A DNA stretch of 64,000 nucleotides from Psychromarinibacter sediminicola. Its GTDB lineage: Bacteria > Pseudomonadota > Alphaproteobacteria > Rhodobacterales > Rhodobacteraceae. Below are positions 59,033-64,000 of this stretch, in pieces (the first letter of the stretch is position 1; every line of letters starts with the position of its first letter). The stretch lies in NCBI RefSeq assembly GCF_029168335.1, contig NZ_JARGYC010000009.1:29161-93160 (forward strand), written 5' to 3'. The notes beneath the pieces were generated by a model. It did no database searches and was not told the DNA's origin. It worked only from the letters and a program-made list of their open reading frames with translations. Both the position numbers and the translations under genes were made by a program.

Positions 59033-60016
59033 CTACCCGCGCTCGGCCTTCGCCAGCTCTCCATAGAGCCACGGACAGTCCACCACCGGCGGCGCCCGGA
59101 GCCCCTGCCGCGCCGCCTCCCGCGCCATGGCCCGCATCCGGTCCCGCAGCTCCCCTTCCGGCAGATGCAGCCGCTCGTGGCCCCAGAAGGACGGCCCCGT
59201 GAAGGTCTCGTGCGGCTCCCACGTCGCCGGGTCGATCACCCGCCCGCCCCAGCCGTTTTCCACGAAGAACCCGGACGGCGAATTCGCGTAGAACGAGGTC
59301 ATCCAGTCGTTGGTGTGCCGCCCCAGCGTGTAGGCGATGCCGTCCTCCCGGTCGAGCGCCAGGTCATAGCCCTGACCCACGTCGTCGAGGTTCTGGTATT
59401 CGACCATGAAGTGATGAAACCCCCGCTTTCCGGACCCCACCATCGCGAAGGAATGATGCCGCCCGTTCACGTGGAAGAAATAGAGCGGGTAGGGCGACAG
59501 CCCGTAATCCGAGACCCGGAAATCCAGCAGGTCGCGGTAGAAGGGCAGCATCGCGTCGATATCCTCGACATGCAGCACCGCGTGGCCCATCCCGTAGGGT
59601 CCGGTCCGGAACCCCTGGATCGGCCGGCCCGGCACGAAGGGATCGGCCGTGACCATCGGCCGGTGGACCAGCTCCACCCGGTTGCCCATCGGATCGTGAA
59701 ACCAGATCAGCCCGTCCACCAGCCGCCGGTCGGCCAGCGCGGCGTCGCCCGCGTGAACCTCCGTGCCGGCCGCCTCCAGCTGCGCGGCGTAGGCGTCCAG
59801 ATCCGCCGCACGCTCCACCTCCCAGCCCATGAAGGCCAGCGTCTCGCCCTCCTCGTCGGAGACCATCAGCCGCTGCATCCGGTCGTCCATCCGGAACGCC
59901 ATCGCCCGGCCGCCCCGGTCGACCTGCTGCATCCCTATAAGCCCGCCGGCAAAGTCGCTCCAGTCCGACAGCCGGTCGGACCGGACGCCGAGATATCCCA
60001 GTGCACAGACCGCCAT
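59033..60016 (-). CDS. Type I extradiol dioxygenase (BphC-like)
   Basis: A 327-residue two-domain VOC enzyme that opens catechol-type rings between a hydroxylated carbon and its neighbour. The C-terminal domain carries the iron ligands: H145 (GMGHAVLHV), His201/202 (GFHHFMVEY) and E253 (FFVENG), with the usual His/Tyr second-shell residues (SFYANSPSGFF). The N-terminal domain is the degenerate copy. The start at 60016 has GGGAGGAC upstream. No other aromatic degradation genes are adjacent, so the substrate is unknown. Confidence 0.92.
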   Translation of the reverse strand: MAVCALGYLGVRSDRLSDWSDFAGGLIGMQQVDRGGRAMAFRMDDRMQRLMVSDEEGETLAFMGWEVERAADLDAYAAQLEAAGTEVHAGDAALADRRLVDGLIWFHDPMGNRVELVHRPMVTADPFVPGRPIQGFRTGPYGMGHAVLHVEDIDAMLPFYRDLLDFRVSDYGLSPYPLYFFHVNGRHHSFAMVGSGKRGFHHFMVEYQNLDDVGQGYDLALDREDGIAYTLGRHTNDWMTSFYANSPSGFFVENGWGGRVIDPATWEPHETFTGPSFWGHERLHLPEGELRDRMRAMAREAARQGLRAPPVVDCPWLYGELAKAERG

Positions 60017-60104
60017 GATCGTCCTCCCGGCCGCACTATAGCGCAGAGGGGGACGCCCGGGGCAAGGCCGCATCCGGCCGGTTCGGCCGGTCTCCGCAGG
60101 CGGC

Positions 60105-60467
60105 CTAGCCTCCCCCCATCGTCCCCAGCAGGTCCAGCAGCCGCGGCACGTCGATCGGCTTGCCCAGCCGCGGGATGTCCCCGAGCGTGCCGGGCAGGCC
60201 GTCGTCGGGGCCGGCATAGCCGGTGAGAAAGACGACCGGCACACCCTCCGCCTGCAGCCGCCGGGCCAGCGCCGCGCTGGTCTCGTCCCGCCCGAGGTTC
60301 ACGTCCAGGACCGCCGCGCCGGGCCGTTCCGTGCGCAGCCGGTCTTCCGCCTCGGCGACGTTATGGCACGGCCCGATCACGCGGTAGCCGGCCTCCGTCA
60401 GGGTCATCTCGATATCCATCGCGATCAGGATCTCGTCCTCCACGACGAGGACCGTCTTCGTCTGCAT
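60105..60467 (-). CDS. Single-domain response regulator
   Basis: A 120-residue receiver domain with the acidic pocket (VEDE, D11/E12), phosphorylatable D55 (VLDVNLG), Thr82 region (FLTGYAG) and K103 (LGKPID). With no output domain it should act through protein contact, like CheY or the FAT GUY-type receivers that are common in alphaproteobacteria; the FLTGYAG motif fits that FAT GUY-like group. No histidine kinase is adjacent. The 216 bp up to the tRNA show no gene. Confidence 0.92.
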   Translation of the reverse strand: MQTKTVLVVEDEILIAMDIEMTLTEAGYRVIGPCHNVAEAEDRLRTERPGAAVLDVNLGRDETSAALARRLQAEGVPVVFLTGYAGPDDGLPGTLGDIPRLGKPIDVPRLLDLLGTMGGG

Positions 60468-60683
60468 GCGCTTCGGCCTCGTCGGTTACGGTCCCGCGGG
60501 CCGCCCGGGACCGGGCCGGGCCGTCGAACCCCGCCGCCCGGCGGTCGCTCGGACCCGTGTTCGGTTGCTGGCCCCCGAGCTTCGCATCGCCGGGCGTCCG
60601 GAGCAACTGCAATACGCTGCGCCGCCCCGCGCGGACCCTTGCTCAAGCGCGGAATAGGGACTAAGGACCGATCTGGACCCGAG

Positions 60684-60759
60684 GCCGGTATAGCTCAGCT
60701 GGTAGAGCACGTGATTTGTAATCTCGGGGTCGGGGGTTCGAGTCCCTCTGCCGGCACCA
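60684..60759 (+). tRNA. tRNA-Thr (anticodon UGU)
   Basis: A full 76-nt cloverleaf: acceptor GCCGGTA/TGCCGGC, D arm GCTC...GAGC, anticodon loop TTTGTAA with anticodon TGT, five-base variable loop, T arm GGGGG/CCCTC with TTCGAGT, and an encoded CCA end at 60757-60759. The anticodon stem CGTGA/TCTCG has one U-U mismatch (third pair). It is the left border of an accessory strip full of IS remnants. Confidence 0.96.
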
Positions 60760-60771
60760 AATATCCCCCTG

Positions 60772-61019
60772 TACAGCCCGGAGACATAGGTAACAGATCG
60801 TACCTACGACATGGGTGACACCCTCGTGCCGAACGGGGTGTCGATGGTCTGCAATGTTCTCTGGTCCAGGTCGATATAGCCCAGATCGTAGCGCATGAAG
60901 CTGATCAGCCAAATCCCATCGTCGACCTCCTTGATGCAAACTGAACTGATGCGGTGGATGCCCCCACCCAGCGGCATCTCGTATGCCATGATGGTTCCGT
61001 GGGAACCAAGTGGAGGGCA
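60772..61019 (-). mobile_element. Remnant of an IS481-type element (end of transposase plus terminal repeat)
   Basis: TGTACAGCCCGGAGACATAGG at 60772-60792 with a following GACATGGGTGACA resembles an IS481-type terminal repeat. The minus-strand frame stopping at 60804 encodes the typical C-terminal segment of such integrase-core transposases (IKEVDDGIWLISFMRYDLGY, then DLDQRTLQTIDTPFG). The likeness stops after about 45 residues (near 60940), so only the 3' end remains. It begins 12 bp after the tRNA CCA. Confidence 0.65.
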
Positions 61020-61024
61020 CACCG

Positions 61025-61423
61025 ATGACAACGAAGATCAACATGCTGGCGATCGACCTGGCGAAGGGCAGCTTTCAGGTCTGCGCCGTGGGGCCGGAGG
61101 GGACGGTTCTATACAACCGAGGTTTATCGCGGACACGGCTGGCGACGCTTCTCGCTGAGCAGCCGGCCTGTGTGGTGGCGAGGGAGGCCTGTGCCACGTC
61201 GCACCATTGGGGCCGGGTTGCGCAACGGCACGGCCACGAGGTGCGGCTCGTCCCGGCCGCCTACGTGAAGCCGTTCGTGAAACACCAGAAGAACGATCCT
61301 GCGGACGCGGAAGCCATCGCGGAGGCGGCCCTGCGCCCGACCATGCGCTTCGTGGCGGTGAAGAGCGCGGAGACCCAGGGGCGCGCGTCGTCCATCGGGC
61401 TCGAACCGATGGCGCCTCGATGA
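61025..61423 (+). pseudogene. Truncated IS110-family transposase
   Basis: The frame begins MTTKINMLAIDLAKGSFQVC and holds the N-terminal RuvC-like DEDD domain of IS110 transposases, with Asp11, a Glu in VVAREACATS and the Asp pair in KNDPADAEAI. The likeness continues to about residue 120 (KSAETQ) and then breaks into SIGLEPMAPR and a stop; the C-terminal transposase_20 domain with its Ser is missing. The element is therefore inactive. The break, near 61380, also marks the start of unrelated DNA. Confidence 0.75.
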
Positions 61424-61525
61424 ACGACCCTTCCGAACGCACCAATGCATGGGCTAGCGCTCCAGCTAATTGCTCAAACGAGATGCAAATCCCACGGCTC
61501 GAACGGCGCGATGGTCAGGCAATTA

Positions 61526-62284
61526 TTAGTTCCGCTTTCCGGATGGCCGCTTGCAAGGTGTTCGAGGGGCTCTTTCAGGTACTCTCTCTTGTCTGGGCCC
61601 TCCTGCGGAGTGTGCCTTGGCCTGACGCGGGAGGTGCACGGCGACCAACGTCAGCGCAGCTCCGCCCAGCGGCAACCACGCTTCCCATGTGCCCAGCGTC
61701 GAAAGTGTCGCTCCACTTCCCAGGCACCACAGCACTGGCAAGGGCAACAGCCAGGCACGGACCGCCCCCGGCTGGGCGGTTGCGAGCAGGCCGAGCGTCG
61801 CGACGACCGTCGGATCAGGAGCCACCGCGAAGGCCTCAGCTCCGCGCAATGGCCGTCCTGTGACCAAGGCGGTCAGTGGGTGCAAAACCAGGGCGTAGGC
61901 AAAGAGGGCCCAGCCGACAAGAACGTCCCAGCGCAGATCGGTCCTGAAGCTCAACTTGCCGCGTACTGCCCCGAGCCAGAGCAACAGGAGCGCCTCCAGT
62001 GCGAAGAGCGGAGCGACATAGGTGACCACCCAGTTGATCGGCCGGTAATGGCGCCAGAGAAACGCCCAGCCGGTGACTATAAGCGCTGTCGCCAGGATCG
62101 CGGCGATGAACCGGCCAGCCGCCGAGAGGCGTGACCAAGCGAGCGCGGGAACGCCTGTTCCGAGCGCCAGCGCTACAAGAGGCCAGGGCCAGAGCGCGTC
62201 ATTCGCCAACTCGAACAGCCGCCAGTAGACGGATTCGGAAAACAGCAGGAAATCGCGTGGGCGGTAGCTCCACCACTCCAACAT
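61526..62284 (-). CDS. DUF6064-type membrane protein
   Basis: A 252-residue integral membrane protein with about seven helices, opening with MLEWWSYRPRDFLLFSESVYWRLFELAN, which is the typical start of the DUF6064 family. Function unknown. Its ATG overlaps the stop of the upstream reductase gene by one base (TGATG), so the two are translated together. The basic tail after residue 225 (RQERVPERAPRTPCKRPSGKRN) may be an added end. It lies in the accessory strip between IS remnants. Confidence 0.75.
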   Translation of the reverse strand: MLEWWSYRPRDFLLFSESVYWRLFELANDALWPWPLVALALGTGVPALAWSRLSAAGRFIAAILATALIVTGWAFLWRHYRPINWVVTYVAPLFALEALLLLWLGAVRGKLSFRTDLRWDVLVGWALFAYALVLHPLTALVTGRPLRGAEAFAVAPDPTVVATLGLLATAQPGAVRAWLLPLPVLWCLGSGATLSTLGTWEAWLPLGGAALTLVAVHLPRQAKAHSAGGPRQERVPERAPRTPCKRPSGKRN

Positions 62285-63213
62285 CACAGAGAACGGACAT
62301 GTTTGGCCATGCGCTCTCGCATGTCCGGACCCGGCATCGCACCGGATGCGGCGGCGACATTCTCCTGCGCATGGTCAGGCCGTGTCGTGGCGGGGATGGC
62401 GACGGTGACCGCGGGGTGCGAAAGGATGAACTTGAGCAGGAACTGAGCCCAGGTTGCGGTGCCGATCTCCGCGGCGAAGCTGGGTAAAGGCCGCCCCTCC
62501 AGCCATCGTGTCAGCGCGCCACGCCGGAACGGACGATTGACCATCACGGCGATGCCGCGTTCCTGCGCCAGCGGCAGGATCTCGTCTTCTACTTCGCGGT
62601 CGAGGACGTTGTAGGTAATCTGGACGAAGTCAAGCGGCTGCTCGCGCATGATCTGCAGTAATTCTTGGTGACGGCGACCGTGCGACGTGGTGATTCCCAC
62701 ATGATCGATCTCTCCGTTAGCCTTCTTGTTCAGCAGCATCGGTAGATGCGCCTGCCACGCCCGAAGGTTGTGCACTTGCACCAGAGAAAATCGCGGCACG
62801 TTCCATTCCGTTCGGGACTGCTCGATCTGCCGGGGACCTTCCTCGGAGGAGGACGTCCAGACCTTGTCCGCCGCAAAAAGGCCCTCGGGACGGCCGAGTT
62901 TCTCGAACCCGTACCCCAGTGTGTCCTGCGACGATCCATACATGGGCGAAGAGTCGATCACGCGCCCGCCAGCATCGAAGAAGGCGCGCATCACGTCTGC
63001 AGAGCGGTCCAGCAACTTCGGATCACGGCCAACGTTAAAGGTGATCCAGGTTCCGAGGCCGACGGCAGGGATCATCTTTCCTGTCGAGGCGACCCGGCGC
63101 ATCGGTCCGACGTTTTCCTGCGCTTCAACTGGCACTGGAACTGACTGCGAGAGTGCTGTGCTGGCGGCAACACCAGCAAGTATCGCGCGGCGGGTGAGGG
63201 AGCTTCGTTCCAT
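62284..63213 (-). CDS. Exported aldo/keto reductase with twin-arginine signal
   Basis: A 309-residue protein. The N-terminus MERSSLTRRAILAGVAAST is a twin-arginine type signal, cleaved near VEA-QE. The mature part is an aldo/keto reductase barrel with VIDSSPMYGSS (Asp/Tyr), AADKVWTSS (Lys) and SLVQVHNL (His). Export of such an enzyme needs a folded cofactor-loaded state, which fits Tat. ATG 63213 is preferred to 63222. It is coupled to the DUF6064 gene and divergent from the broken hydrolase gene, 244 bp away. Confidence 0.82.
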   Translation of the reverse strand: MERSSLTRRAILAGVAASTALSQSVPVPVEAQENVGPMRRVASTGKMIPAVGLGTWITFNVGRDPKLLDRSADVMRAFFDAGGRVIDSSPMYGSSQDTLGYGFEKLGRPEGLFAADKVWTSSSEEGPRQIEQSRTEWNVPRFSLVQVHNLRAWQAHLPMLLNKKANGEIDHVGITTSHGRRHQELLQIMREQPLDFVQITYNVLDREVEDEILPLAQERGIAVMVNRPFRRGALTRWLEGRPLPSFAAEIGTATWAQFLLKFILSHPAVTVAIPATTRPDHAQENVAAASGAMPGPDMRERMAKHVRSL

Positions 63214-63457
63214 GCACGGCATGTGGCGCTGCACCGGCGAGAGGCAATGGTTGCGACTCTCCTTCCTTGGCGGGCGGGGCGCGTTCAACAACGTCATATT
63301 GACATTCTGAGAACGCCGAGATCCGATCCTACGATCCATCTGCTCCTGCCCCATAGCTCGGCGGCATACACCCAGAAAGCGCTCGGAAAGGGACGGGCCG
63401 AGCGACGCTAGCGCCCTCGAGCCTTGCGCGCGAGGGGGCGATGTAGGACCGTCACAT
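63214..63457. other. Divergent promoter gap in the accessory strip
   Basis: 244 bp between the exported reductase and the broken hydrolase. No clear operator, repeat or RNA was seen. Frames here on both strands lack ribosome sites. Confidence 0.35.
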
Positions 63458-63743
63458 ATGCTCCTTTTTCTGAAGCTGGCGGGCGTCCTTGCAGCGCTGT
63501 ACCTGGCCGCCGCACTCACGATGGCGCTCCTTCAGGACCGGCTCCTCTTCCCCCGATGGGCAGTCGGGCCAAGCCTAGCGCTCCCGGCAACCGCCGAGCA
63601 GCTTACACTCACGGTCGAGGATGGCGCCGAACTTGTTGGCGTGCATCTGCCGGCCAAACCGCGTCCGCCCAGAGGCGCATCCCTGCTTCTTGCCTTTGGC
63701 GGCAACGCCTGGCACGCCGCCGAGCTTGCCCAACACCTGCACT
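63458..63743 (+). pseudogene. Alpha/beta hydrolase gene cut by an IS6-type element
   Basis: The product starts with a membrane-anchor-like stretch (MLLFLKLAGVLAALYLAAALTM) and the beginning of an alpha/beta hydrolase (LLFPRW... ELVGVHLPAKP... LLLAFGGNAWHAAELAQHL, the oxyanion strand). After residue 95 the frame leaves the family (WRCHVGSP and stop), exactly where the IS6-type end begins at 63744. The nucleophile and the rest are missing from the window, so the gene is broken. Confidence 0.75.
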
Positions 63744-64000
63744 GGCGCTGTCACGTTGGTTCGCCCTGAGGTGCAGGTTGTATGTAGCCGACGTCAGACA
63801 GCCACGATCTCGCGCCAATCCGCCATTGCCGTGGAGCGTAACACCTTCAGCGTTCTGCGGGAGATCAAATGGCGCTGGACGTTGAAGTGATTGGAGATTG
63901 CGGAATGGGAGGCGAGGAAGCGCTGCGCGGAGCCGGGTGACTTGAACCGAATTTGCTGCCGCTCTCGGCGTCGGGTTGGCTGATGTGAAACCTCCGCTCG
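63744..64000 (-). mobile_element. IS6-family element (right end and transposase C-terminus, runs off the window)
   Basis: GGCGCTGTCACG at 63744 is the likely terminal repeat. On the minus strand an open frame enters from the window edge and stops at 63794, encoding the C-terminal IS6 transposase pattern: RFKSPGSAQRFLASHSAISN, FNVQRHLISRRTLKVLRS and TAMADWREIVAV. The orientation places the transposase reading toward the broken hydrolase. Whether it is intact cannot be seen. Confidence 0.82.
63794..64000 (-). CDS. IS6-family transposase, C-terminal part
   Basis: Sixty-eight residues are visible. The catalytic DDE Asp residues lie outside the window; the Glu-containing part and the Arg/His-rich C-terminus (QRHLISRRTLK) are typical of the IS26/IS6 group. 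The gene is partial because of the window edge and not because of a visible mutation. Confidence 0.85.
   Translation of the reverse strand, partial: RAEVSHQPTRRRERQQIRFKSPGSAQRFLASHSAISNHFNVQRHLISRRTLKVLRSTAMADWREIVAV

Noticed and set aside
60895..61158. Plus-strand frame across the IS481/IS110 junction as a new gene
   Set aside because: It crosses two IS remnants in a frame unrelated to either.
1..64000. CRISPR arrays, rRNA genes, prophage, secondary-metabolite megasynthases or toxin-antitoxin pairs
   Set aside because: I looked for regularly spaced repeats, rRNA landmarks, phage structural genes and paired small genes, and saw none in the window.

Overview
The window is a chromosomal stretch of a high-GC alphaproteobacterium, almost certainly of the order Rhodobacterales. 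The evidence is a class I polyhydroxybutyrate cluster in the order phaZ-phaC-phasin-phasin-phaR, an aerobic-type cobaltochelatase CobS, a DnaA-like HdaA followed by polyphosphate genes, an alpha-type NAD-dependent Glu dehydrogenase, the dnaG-rpoD pair, strong G/C bias at third codon positions and GANTC (CcrM-type) sites. About 62 protein genes (five of them partial, broken or remnant) and one tRNA can be supported. Many genes are joined by ATGA, GTGA or TTGA overlaps.

Layout. 0-7.2 kb: a cut-off gene, cobS, an exported MsrB, a GFA-type zinc protein, a J-domain protein, BolA, several small secreted proteins of unknown role, a cold-shock protein and an ArsC/Spx-like protein. 7.2-11.2 kb: a complete bufferin (copper-metallophore RiPP) operon, bufA-bufB-bufC-doxX, divergent from an ECF sigma factor and its membrane anti-sigma factor of the SigF/NrsF type; both promoters carry the same GTAAC(A/G)-N16-CGAA signature. 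11.2-16 kb: thrS, two alpha/beta hydrolases, a VOC protein and an M15-like protein. 16-22.3 kb: the PHB granule cluster with TGC-rich palindromes at the promoters. 22.4-25.4 kb: a tadE/tadE/tadG pilus operon. 25.7-31.9 kb: Glu dehydrogenase, dnaG, rpoD, hlyU. 32-43 kb: mixed metabolism (DUF393/DUF4166, dodecin, AI-2E exporter, SDRs, YjbQ, a glycosyltransferase, nrdR-ribD, bioY, a nuclease/phosphatase). 42.4-48.2 kb: perM-hdaA-ppk-ppx on the minus strand. 48.4-60.5 kb: lactate-type dehydrogenase and ZIP transporter, uvrD, ychF, a sulfatase, an AraC/aldo-keto reductase pair, an extradiol dioxygenase and a single-domain response regulator. From 60.7 kb a tRNA-Thr is followed by an accessory strip: remnants of IS481-, IS110- and IS6-type elements around an aldo-keto reductase/DUF6064 operon and a hydrolase gene cut by the IS6 end.

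The intergenic DNA is unusually structured. It holds five copies of a 20-nt motif GTATTTNNNACGAGAAGAAG (one copy variant), clusters of perfect palindromes at 3' ends, a long imperfect inverted repeat before dnaG, eight GANTC sites in 129 bp before rpoD, and two copies of an unexplained composite element with fixed 28-nt spacing in two convergent gaps 36.7 kb apart. The best candidate for a coherent little-studied system is the bufferin/ECF module; the best candidate for something undescribed is the composite intergenic element. All functional statements rest on reading translations and motifs by eye; no searches were run.
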